From the NCBI GenBank assembly GCA_033816765.1, contig CM066291.1, positions 5,828,001-5,892,000 on the forward strand: a stretch of 64,000 nucleotides of DNA, given 5' to 3'. The notes under the pieces are model-generated. The model searched no databases. It had not been told where the DNA came from and worked only from the letters and a program-made list of their open reading frames with translations. Position 1 is the first letter of the stretch. Every line of letters begins with the position of its first letter. The stretch is from Nothopassalora personata (lineage: Eukaryota > Ascomycota > Dothideomycetes > Mycosphaerellales > Mycosphaerellaceae). The translations under genes and the position numbers were made by a program. This document shows, piece after piece, positions 55,707 to 64,000 of the stretch.

Positions 55707-56699
55707 CTAGGCAGATTTCGAGAGAAAGCTCTCGCATTCCTGGTATGCATTCTCTTCGCGAATCATCGCGTTGAACTCGCGGCTAACTATGTTCTTTTTC
55801 TTGCAGTTCCTTGCATAATGGCCTTGCTCGCCACATACGTAGCAGGTGGAACCTTTGCTCTTCAGCCCCCTTCCTGTCCTACGTTCCGTTACGTCCAATT
55901 CCATTGGGTCTCCGTAACCATTAGGGTCCTGACTTCTGGCCTTGAAGCCCCCTCTTCCGCCCGCGGCGGGTCTCTGGTATCCAGGCTGTACGTGTCGGTC
56001 GTACCTCAACTCCTGGAGCCTTTCGTCGATCTCCTTTGCTGCCTTGATCATCGCCCCTAGCGTAACGACGCTGGCGTTTCGGGATAGTTCGGCTTTGACG
56101 TTGTCTTTCAGCCCGAGGTAGAACTGCGATCGCAAAGCTGCGTCGTTCCATTCCAGGTCGGCGGCATATCCTTGGAATTCTGAGGCGTACAGCGCTACAG
56201 AAGTAGTCTGTCGAAGTTGTCGGATATGTCGGTCGGCGTATACCTCCTCATTTGGTATCCCGTATAGATCATCGAGTTTCGTCTCAAACTCGTCGTAGTC
56301 GTGGAAAATTTTTCGAGTTTCCGTTTTCGGTGTTTCTCCCTCGCCCTGGTTGTGTAGCCAGTCCTTGAGGTATGGTCGGAATCCTCTAGCTGCTTTTCCT
56401 CGTAGGAAGGATGCGGCGTACAAGACTTTAGAAGCCTCGCCTTGAAACTGGTGTGCGTTGAAGTGAAGGTACAACTGAACCTGCAGTTGAAAAGCCTCCA
56501 GTTTGTCCTTGGTCCCGTCGAACGTCTCCGGCGTAGACACCTTAGGTGCACGGTAGTGGTCCAATGGGTTCAGCATACCCATAGGAGTGTTGTTGTTCTT
56601 GCTGCTTCCTGTAATCGACATTTCGCTCATTCGTTCCGTGATGCCAGTTGACTGTGGCTGTTGTCGTGACGGACTCCGGGTAGCGTCTCTCCCAGACAT
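55707..56699 (-). CDS. gag: Intact Gag of non-autonomous element
   Basis: 330 residues from the ATG at 56699 (MSGRDATRSPSRQQPQ), 33 nt from the 5' LTR. An in-frame TTG just upstream is not needed as a start. A disordered N-terminus is followed by a retrotransposon capsid domain (YLHFNAHQFQGEASKVLYAA, FLRGKAARGFRPYLKDWL) and a zinc knuckle CYVCGEQGHYARNC (CX2CX4HX4C) near residue 290. It should form particles and bind RNA. No protease or pol follows: the frame stops at 55707 and the region beyond codes on the other strand. It is homologous to A gag at 40200-40920. That it is undamaged while a relative at 20755 is RIP-mutated points to recent activity. Confidence 0.92.
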   Translation of the reverse strand: MSGRDATRSPSRQQPQSTGITERMSEMSITGSSKNNNTPMGMLNPLDHYRAPKVSTPETFDGTKDKLEAFQLQVQLYLHFNAHQFQGEASKVLYAASFLRGKAARGFRPYLKDWLHNQGEGETPKTETRKIFHDYDEFETKLDDLYGIPNEEVYADRHIRQLRQTTSVALYASEFQGYAADLEWNDAALRSQFYLGLKDNVKAELSRNASVVTLGAMIKAAKEIDERLQELRYDRHVQPGYQRPAAGGRGGFKARSQDPNGYGDPMELDVTERRTGRGLKSKGSTCYVCGEQGHYARNCKKKNIVSREFNAMIREENAYQECESFLSKSA

Positions 56700-56720
56700 A
56701 TGCAAAGGGCCCTGGTGGTG

Positions 56721-56728
56721 GTGCTCAA
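56721..56728 (-). promoter_or_regulatory. Putative self-priming primer-binding site (gag-only element)
   Basis: Three bases inside the 5' LTR, the minus strand reads TTGAGCAC, complementary over eight bases to GTGCTCAA 33 nt downstream of the TATA box. It is the same arrangement as in the intact chromovirus, with a different sequence. Confidence 0.45.
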
Positions 56729-56731
56729 AGT

Positions 56732-57050
56732 TGTTAGGAACCGCTGTACGTTATCACAACTCGGGCTTGGATCTTTGCAGGGATGTCTCAATCAGTTATG
56801 AAGGTAGTGGTTCCAAACAGTATATGGTGTATACTTAAAATGAGTTGAGCACGAGGCTCCTATCTACTTGCAAAAGAGCGTCGTCTATATAGTGCCGTGT
56901 CTTGGCGTGATCTTTCCTGCTCTCTCTGCTCTCTCTGCTCTCTCGAGAGAGCACCCGAGAGCACTGAGAGCGCTCTGCATATCGGGTGCATCCGCTGGTC
57001 TGCTGGCATCGATTGGTTGGCTACGGGCTTCCCCAGACCGATCCGTAACA
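56732..57050 (-). repeat. 5' LTR of gag-only element
   Basis: 319-bp copy. The promoter elements for gag lie here: TATATAG at 56891-56885 and, about 33 nt downstream, GTGCTCAA (56852-56845), complementary to the bases just inside the LTR. Confidence 0.96.
56885..56891 (-). promoter_or_regulatory. TATA box of gag-only element
   Basis: TATATAG on the minus strand within the 5' LTR, placed to drive the gag transcript leftwards. Confidence 0.65.
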
Positions 57051-57703
57051 CTGTCTTTACGTAGTCCTTAATGAATTTCCGGTTGTAGTTTACTAGTCTA
57101 AGGAATGATTGTACGTCCTTAACTGTCTTTAGTTCTAGCTATTCTCTAATTAACTATGTCTTCGTAGGGTCGATCGTTATCCCTATAGTACTAATAATAA
57201 AGCCTAAGAATTTAACTTCTTTCTTATAGAATTCGCATTTCTCGGGTACTGTCTTAAATCCTAAATGCGTAAGCCGTTCGAATACGTCCTAGACTTGCTT
57301 TATGTGATTCTAAAGGGATCCTTTCGTATAGACTAATATGTCGTCTATGTAAGCGATAACGTATACGTCGAGTAGGTCTCTAAGTGTTTCGTTAACAAGG
57401 TCCTAATAGGATGCGGGTGCGTTAGTTAATCCTATTAGTATAACTCAGAATTCGTATAGTCCGTATCTTATTCTAAAAGCGGTTTTCTATTCTTCTCCTT
57501 CTACTATTCGTATAGCGTAGAAGGCGTCTCGTAGGTTAATCTTCGTGTACTAGTCTAATCCGGTTAATCTATCTTATGCTTCTTTAATGTTAGGTAGCGG
57601 GTATCGGTTCTTAATCGTGATCTCGTTTAACTTCCTATAGTCTTGTACGAGTCGTAACTTCCCGTTTACTTTTAGAACGAACATGTATAGAGTTCCTACA
57701 CTT
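57051..57703 (-). pseudogene. Element B RT relic
   Basis: Reverse transcriptase of the A/B family, RIP-mutated, with YIDDILV near 57335-57355 and a [22 protein letters not shown] block near 57640-57690. It is broken at 57703 by the Copia LTR. Its sequence continues the frame interrupted at 54649. Confidence 0.8.
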
Positions 57704-57879
57704 TGTTGTAAATAGGTATTTAACGAGTACAAGCTTCCAGATTGAAACGATAGGATGGATTAGTAACCCTCATGAATTGCCACAAGGTGTAAGACTATCT
57801 AGCTACAGAAAACAGTGTGATATAGTGTGTGTGTGCTAAGTCCTAACTAACATAGACCTTAGTCACCTAATTTACAACA
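57704..57879 (-). repeat. 3' LTR of Copia element
   Basis: 176 bp with perfect 10-bp terminal inverted repeats. On its inner side CTCCCCCTTT (57880-57889) gives the polypurine tract AAAGGGGGAG on the minus strand. 57890-58380 holds no gene that I see. Confidence 0.85.
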
Positions 57880-58389
57880 CTCCCCCTTTAGACTAACTAC
57901 TATAAAGACAGTCTAATCAACTTAATATCACCTATATTACTGTATTAGTCTCGAACACCTTTTCTAGATACTAGGTTTCTACTATAAGTAAGCATATGCT
58001 AAGGACAGTAATCTTATTAGATTTGCATGTGCAAGAGACCTACTCTTAGACACACTTAGGCCTTATCTTTCCGCTTTTAGAAGTGAACAGAAGGTTCTCT
58101 CGGCTTAAGAAGGTCTAGCTAGGCAGTAGCGCACAAACCTTATAGGTACGCATAAAAGAAGCTAGTTCTTTACCGAGTAACTCTCTCTACTTTATACCAC
58201 TTTATACCTCTTATCTCCTTTTTTTAGACCACTACATACACTTACATATACTAATAAACACTACACACCTATTCTCAAAGCTTTTTAAGAAGCTTTTAGT
58301 AAGGTATGCTATATATGTAATAGTGTTTTGAGGGTGTTGCTAACTTATAGGTAGTATTATAGTAGATGTGGTTAAGTAGACTCCTATAA

Positions 58390-59495
58390 ACTAGTTTAGT
58401 AGTACTAGCAATGTCTTTAGTAGTAGATCTAGCTCTAGCGACGATTAAGATCCTAATAAGCGTCCTCCTAGTAATAGTAGAAGGGGTCTACCTACATCTA
58501 GTAGGATCTCTAAGCGTGAGACCCTTATTCAGGCACTTAGGCTAGTTAAGTAGATCATCGAGAGCAAGCGTAAGATTACTAAGAAGAATATAACCTTGTA
58601 GCTTACTATAGCCTCCCTTAAGGTTACCTTCTATAAGAAGAAGCTTCTAACTACTGAGGGTAGTATTACTAATCTACTAAACTAGGGTTGGATCAACGCG
58701 GCTGCCTAGGATTTCGATTACATAATATTCAACCCTCAAGGTCGTATTTCTAACACTATTTCTATAAACCTTAATAGTGGTTAGAACTACCTTCCTGCCT
58801 TGTAGGCTTCCGCTATAGACCATCTTATTTAGCACTTCGGCGGCGCCTACAACCGCTGTAAGGAGAGATCTAACCTTCCCTTTTCTAGCTACTACACTAT
58901 TCTAGGATAGTTCAAGGGCTGCTATACTAACTGCGCTCTTAATAATCATTACGACAAGTGTAGCTTCTTCTCTCTACGGACCCTATAGTAGAGTACCGCT
59001 AGTCTATCTAGAACCTACTAGCAGCCTAGTGTAGGTTACACTCGCTCCGCTAGTGCTGCGTTCTAGGGTAGTGCATAGTATAGTCGATCACCTCCTATTA
59101 TGCGTAGCAGTCCTCTACGTAAGGGCTTCCTATCTCTAGTTCTATACTCTCCTAGCATAAGTACCTCTAGATATAGTCTTTAGATGCCACCCACCTAGCT
59201 CATTCCTAGCGATATGGACTGGCGCCTAAGCATCCCTAGGGCTCCTAGTAATGGTTCTAGAACTGTCCTCCTAGAGCTTCGCCTCCTATTCTCTAACTCC
59301 CTCTCTTAGGATAAGGCTACCACCTTGATTCGTTAGTTCCTATAGCGCTTAGGCACTAATAATGACTTTTAGGATAGTGCTATGTTAAACTCGACTTCCT
59401 ATAAGAGGGGTTCTAGAGGCTCTAGTAGTTTTAGTAGCAAGTAGTAGTCTAGATGGTGTACTTACATTAGGTCTTAGTAATTTAGTCAGGGCTAA
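58390..59495 (+). pseudogene. Copia antisense accessory frame (unknown)
   Basis: A plus-strand frame of about 365 codons, opposite to pol, ending at a TAA at 59493-59495. Internal stops are almost all TAG or TAA at Gln-like positions. It is Ser/Arg-rich at the start (SSRSSSSDD, NSRRGLPTSSRISKRE), then a Lys-rich region (KRKITKKNITL), a middle part with LNSG and FGGAYNRCKERSN, and a Ser-rich tail. The start codon is not certain. No domain is recognised. Position and orientation match the antisense genes of the Gypsy families. Confidence 0.6.
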
Positions 59496-59799
59496 AGGAT
59501 AAAATGGCCGTTGTAAGTAAGGGCAGTCTACTTCTCTATTTCCTTTTGTTTTAATACTATGGCTCCCCTAAATTGGAGTCTATAATAATAAACTAGATCT
59601 TGCCTTAAAAGGCGGTTCTAAAACAGGCCTCTCTACAGTCTAGTTGCATGAGCATGGCAAGATATGCGATACCCTAAATGAATCTAGCTCTTTAGGCTAA
59701 TAAATGAAAAACTTTCCTCTACTGTCTCTAAACAAATAAGATATTCTTTACAAATACTTATGAATAAATGAAGGTCTTGCTATGTACAAATGAAAGTGT

Positions 59800-62700
59800 A
59801 GTTAGTATCTAGAAGCCTCCCTTAGAGAATGTGGTTTTGTGACTTTAGCTTTATAAGCCAATCTATAAGCTGCTATCCAGTAGGGATATACTTAACTATA
59901 ATCAAGCCTTCTTTATAAACATGTCTACAAAAGTGGTTCCTTAGTCTAACATGCTTAGTTCTTCTATAGTTGGTATAATCTCTAACTAGCTTAATAGTAG
60001 ACTAGTTGTCTATAAAGATCTTAAAGGCTTAAGCTTTGTAGTTAGTCATTTTCTAGGTTTTATAGAGTAGATTTCTCAACTATATTACTTCCCTACAGCA
60101 TTCAGTTAAGGCCACATACTCTACTTTAGTGCTTAATAGCACTATCTCCTTCTATAGGTTAGATTTCTAGATAATAGGACTTCTAGCTATTTTGACTAGG
60201 AGTCCTAAGGTAGATCTACCTGTTGGATCTCTAGAGAAATTAGAGTCTATGTAGAACTCTAGCTTTAGGGATTGTGTTTTTCTAAAGATTAGGCACTTAT
60301 TAATTGTTCTAGCAATGTATCTCTAAACATGCTTTGCTATAGCAATATGTTCTACTAAAGGATTAGCTAAGAATTTAGCTAAGTAGTTTATTATATAGGA
60401 GATATCTAGCCTAGTCTAGTTAGCTAGGTACTAGAGTTCCCTAATCAATGTATTGAATAGATTGTAATCCTATATGTTGCATTGCTCTTTATGAGCTTTA
60501 TACAGGCGGTTAAGGGGATACTTGACACTTTTAGCTGAGTCTAGGCTATGTTTCTAAAGTTTCTCTAAAGCATAGTACTTTTAGGAGACATAGAGATCTC
60601 CATTCTTTTCACTCTTTAGTTGCATGCCTAGGAAAAGGTTAGTGTTAACAGTTTTGATAGAGTACTTCTTCTTTAGTCTAGTAATAAACTTGTCAATCTT
60701 CTAATTACTATTACTAAAGATCTAAAAGTCATCTATATATAGGAGAACTAAAAGATTCTCCCCCTAAAAAAGACATGCATTAGAATTAAGTCTTTTTAGG
60801 CCCAAATCTTCTAGAGCTTCCTTAGCATCATAGTACTAGAGGTTTGTAGCTTGTTTTAATCTATATAGTCCCTTCTTAATTTCTAGGACTTTGTTAGATG
60901 GATCTTTCTTAATAAGTTCTACCCCTTCTAGTAGTTTGATGTATAAAGGTCTATTAATGTTAGGGTTTATAAATGCTGTTTCAACATTAATCTGTCTCCT
61001 CTTCTAGCTAAGAACTGTGCATAGGGCTAGGAGAATCCTGCTTATTAGTGGCCTTAGGGTTAGAGCAAAGGTTTTAACATAGTCTATCCCTTACTTTTAA
61101 GTAAATCCCTTTACTACCTATCTAGCTCTACGCTTCTTAATAGACCTATTAGGAAGATATTTGTAGTGTAGGACCTATTTTCCTATAAGCAGTTTCCTGC
61201 CCTTAGGAACTTTCTATAATGGGATCTATGTAACACATTCTATGTCTTCTAAGGAGTTGAATTCCTTTCTAATTGCCCTAATCTAGTTAGCTCTATTAGG
61301 TCTATTTAATGCTTCAGTTAGGGTGGCAGGATCTGTAAGCTTCCCCTTCTTCACATTATCTATAGCTATTGCAGCGAATACTTTCTCAAGTTTGCTATAA
61401 TCATGATAGGATCTGTTCTATCTTAAACTTCTCCTAGTTAGCTTAGGATAGACCTTAGCTTATTTAGTCTTTATAGGCTTATAAGTCCTATCTCTCTTCC
61501 TCTTGCTAATGTGTAGGGTAGGGTAGAATAGTGTTATAGCCTAGTTAGGGTCTTCTTAGTGTAGCTCTTTAGACTGTAAAGTCTAAGGCTTATGCTCTAT
61601 AGGGGATTGTTCCTAGAGCTAGGTATGCTCTATAGGAGACTGTTCCTAGAGCTAGGTGTGCTCTATAGGAGACTGTTCCTAGAGCTAGGGGGATGTATCT
61701 CTAAATAGTGGACGTGAATCTTCTATCCTATGCTCCCCCTAAGACTGACCTTAGTTAGGGGAGTCTTGTTACGAAGCCCTTTGTGTTTTAGGTTAGTTAC
61801 TATACTACTACAGCTCCCCCTCTAGCTGCATAGCTCCCCTTAAAGGTTCATAGGGTTAGTGACTCGCTTCTAGCTCGTATGGCCCTTTATAAGGCATGTA
61901 AATACCTTTATAGTAAGGGTCCTTAGGGTTATTATAGGGATGTCTAAGGAAGGTGATCTCGTTATCTAGGACAGCATGCTTATTACTAGTAGTAAGCTAG
62001 GAGCTCTTAACAGTCTACCCTGTCTACTCCCCCTAAGCGACCTGCTTGCCTATAGGGATTTAGTATTACGAGTTCTACAAGAAATCTTTATTAAAAGTTA
62101 TATAGGGGGGATAGGTTATCTTATAGACCTATTTTCCCTTCTCCTACCATGGCTTCTACAGTAGGTAGTTAGTTAATGAACCACCCTAGAATCCTATATG
62201 CCACTATATGTCCGCCCTTATAGAGAACTTTTTAGACTTAGTGTAATGGTCGTTATGTTTGTATACTTTACATCTAAACCTCCTTACATTCCTTAAGTCT
62301 ATCTCTCTAACATTAATGCCTAGGTCCTTCTTAAAGTTAATCTATAGTACATTTTTTGTTGTTAAGTTGAAGAGGCGGTTCGTAATATAGCATGCAAAAT
62401 CCATAGCCTAGGGCTAGAGGTTCTATAGCAAGCTAGAGTCCATAAGCATGGCTCTAGCCTTGTTAATAATAACTTTGTTCGAAGCTTTAGCAATTCCATT
62501 CTACTTAGGTGTGTATAGTAATGCAAAATCCTATCTAATCCCTTTATGTTAGGCATATGTTCTAAGTTCAATGTTGTTAAATTCCCTACTACCATCTAAG
62601 AACCAGATCTTAGGTTTCTTCTTATAGTGGTTCTACATTATAGTAAGCTAAGTCTTAATTACTATTAGAGTATTACTTTTCTTTAGAAGTGGCAAGTACT

Positions 62701-63430
62701 ATTTTATCCTAGTTTTAGCGCACGTAAGCATAAGGTAATATACGTAACTATTATAAGAGAGTAGAGTAATTGGACTAACTAGGTTAGCATAGATCTTATC
62801 TAATGCCTCTAGTGCAGGTCTCCTAGGGATTCTTAAAACAACTCTTTATAACCTTACAAGCTTACAAGTCTTATAATGCCCTAACTCTACAGTATTAACA
62901 TCTTCTAGGCCCTTAACTGCTTCTTTTGTAGTATTAAGTAGTGTGCTACTAATATGCCTAAGCCTTTAATGCTATCTAACTATATTAGTTCTTAGCTTAG
63001 TAAATGTAAGAGTAGCAAGTCCTTTTAGAGCTAATCTGTCTTCATCCTTCCTAGAACCCCTCTTTACCCTAAGGTTCCTAAAGATAATAACATTTTTTAT
63101 TATCTTAACTAAGCCTATAGGCTTGTCCTTCTAGAACAGCATTTTAGATAGTCTATCTAGGTAAACTCCATGTTTCTTGTATAGGAGTTCTATAGAGATT
63201 AGTGCCGCATCTAACTCTAGTAAGTAAAGCATATTGCGAAGGAGGAGGGTGGTCTCTTAACTAAGATAGTTCTTTATGACCTACTCTAATTCTCCTTTAG
63301 TCGTAAGAGATCCTTACCTAACGGCCTATGAGAAGCATATAGGCCTTAGTCTTAGCCTAACATTCTAAAGGTCTATAAGATTGTTATAGATATAGAAGGA
63401 TGTGCCTATGTTATAGACTTTGTCTATTAA
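59800..63430 (-). pseudogene. Copia pol relic
   Basis: Sense direction right to left: gag-pre-integrase near 63200-63420, integrase near 62150-63000 (KASNKVIINKARAML near 62460-62500, the conserved C-terminal core helix), RT near 60650-61250 with YIDD at 60739-60728 (LLVLLYIDDF), RNase H near 59830-60250 (FIDNQSTIKLV, TKHVRLRNHFCR). The frame contains scattered TAG codons and is non-functional, but is much less damaged than elements A to G. Confidence 0.85.
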
Positions 63431-64000
63431 CATTAGGTTTAATGCGGCAGCTACTGTCCTTCCTATGCATACTAGTTGTGTAACTGCAATAGCTACTCTA
63501 GACCTCCTATGTAGTTATCTCTAGTCCCCATTACTATTAGAGCTATGCTCCTAATTAGATGATAAGTCTAACTAGTCATCAATTGCTGCAGCAATCCTCT
63601 TCCTAGAGGATTTACTACCCTTCACCTTCTTTACCCTATCCTTTAGGGTGTCTTTACCCTTCTTAGACCTATTCCTAGGATTCTTCTCTAGATGCTACTT
63701 GTAGTAGTTCGCGTTAGTGTGCTTATGTAAGCACTGTATGCACTACTCATTATTATTCTTACTTAAGAATGCTCTAACAAAGCTATTACTAGGCTTATAG
63801 GTAGTAGGTACTTACTCCTTCCTAAGAGTTGTGAATATTCTCTCTAGGGTAGTTAATTCTAGGGGATTGTTATGTCTCTATGTCCTAAGCTATTTAACAT
63901 AGTTTAGACCTTTAATAAAGTACAATCTATAGATGCCTTCTAGGAGGACAAAATGGGATTTAAGCCTTAACTTGTTATTAACTAGGGAAGATCTAATAAA
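63430..64000 (-). pseudogene. Copia gag/nucleocapsid relic, cut by window end
   Basis: Minus-strand frame with a CIQC...H zinc-knuckle-like motif near 63710-63745 (CIQCLHKHTNANYYKQH, one Cys eroded to Tyr), followed in the sense direction by a basic linker (NRSKKGKDTLKDRVKKVKG). The 5' part of gag and the 5' LTR are off-window. Confidence 0.65.

Larger units (their letters stand above)
54650..57050 (-). mobile_element. Gag-only non-autonomous LTR retrotransposon, 2,401 bp
   Basis: Two 319-bp LTRs (TGTTA...TAACA), identical in the stretches compared, with a perfect 5-bp duplication CTGTC (54645-54649 and 57051-57055). The interior of 1,763 bp holds an intact gag (minus strand) and an intact zinc-cluster gene (plus strand), converging tail to tail. 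There is no protease, RT or integrase. A polypurine tract and a primer-site candidate are present. It is inserted in element B pol. Its gag block, antisense gene and hairpin next to the polypurine tract all match the A/B family, so an A/B-type Gypsy element is the likely source of enzymes. Confidence 0.95.
57704..64000 (-). mobile_element. Ty1/Copia element, minus strand, partial
   Basis: Begins with a 176-bp LTR (10-bp terminal inverted repeats TGTTGTAAAT/ATTTACAACA) inserted in B RT; CACTT (57699-57703) is the candidate target duplication. Domain order in the sense direction (right to left) is zinc knuckle, gag-pre-integrase, integrase, RT, RNase H, which defines Copia. An antisense frame lies between RNase H and the 3' LTR. 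It is moderately RIP-mutated; the 5' end lies beyond the window. Confidence 0.9.

Noticed and set aside
54641..57060. Reading the 319-bp repeats as terminal repeats of a DNA transposon
   Set aside because: The repeats are direct, end TGTTA..TAACA, are flanked by a 5-bp duplication and bordered by a polypurine tract, and the element encodes Gag: it is an LTR retrotransposon.

Overview
The window looks like a gene-free block of nested transposable elements from a filamentous ascomycete (Pezizomycotina). I see no host gene. Almost all of it carries the signature of repeat-induced point mutation (RIP): CpA and TpG are scarce, TpA is in great excess, and old coding frames stay readable but have TAG or TAA where Gln (or Trp) is expected. 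The families are fungal Ty3/Gypsy and Ty1/Copia LTR retrotransposons, and the introns are short with GTAAGT donors and CTAAC-like branch sites, as in filamentous fungi.

Layout. 1-18799 is a giant inverted duplication: arms of at least 8,528 bp around a 1,743-bp spacer. Each arm holds a RIP-destroyed Gypsy-like element (P: gag/protease, RT, RNase H, integrase) and part of an unidentified coding module (Q). A 26-bp perfect palindrome separates the modules. 18800-20465 continues the right-arm element to its gag start and leader. 20755-21015 is a RIP-mutated relic of the gag-only family that has a young copy at 54650. 21010-30503 holds two copies (D on +, E on -) of one chromodomain Gypsy family. 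30504-39611 holds two tandem minus-strand copies (F, G) of a second Gypsy family. 39612-50794 (A, +) and 50795-57703 (B, -) are two copies of a third Gypsy family. A Copia element on the minus strand starts at 57704 and runs off the right end.

Three insertions have escaped RIP and are clearly young. (1) A complete 6,347-bp chromovirus (43574-49920), minus strand, with 496-bp LTRs and a 5-bp target duplication, split A in two. (2) A 2,401-bp element with only gag plus an antisense zinc-cluster gene (54650-57050), with 319-bp LTRs and a 5-bp duplication, sits in B. (3) A 760-bp SINE/LINE-like insertion (53281-54040) with a 14-bp duplication also sits in B; element A preserves the matching empty site.

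The most striking theme is a protein-coding frame on the strand opposite gag-pol, between pol and the 3' LTR. It occurs in several unrelated LTR-element families here. In the D/E family it has a GT-AG intron at the same place in both copies. The gag-only element and its relative B share a donor site at the end of theirs, and the F/G family shows a further antisense-strand intron. Splice signals on that strand mean these frames were probably expressed as antisense mRNAs. The intact chromovirus lacks such a gene, but shows a textbook -1 frameshift site between gag and pol and a possible self-priming signal.
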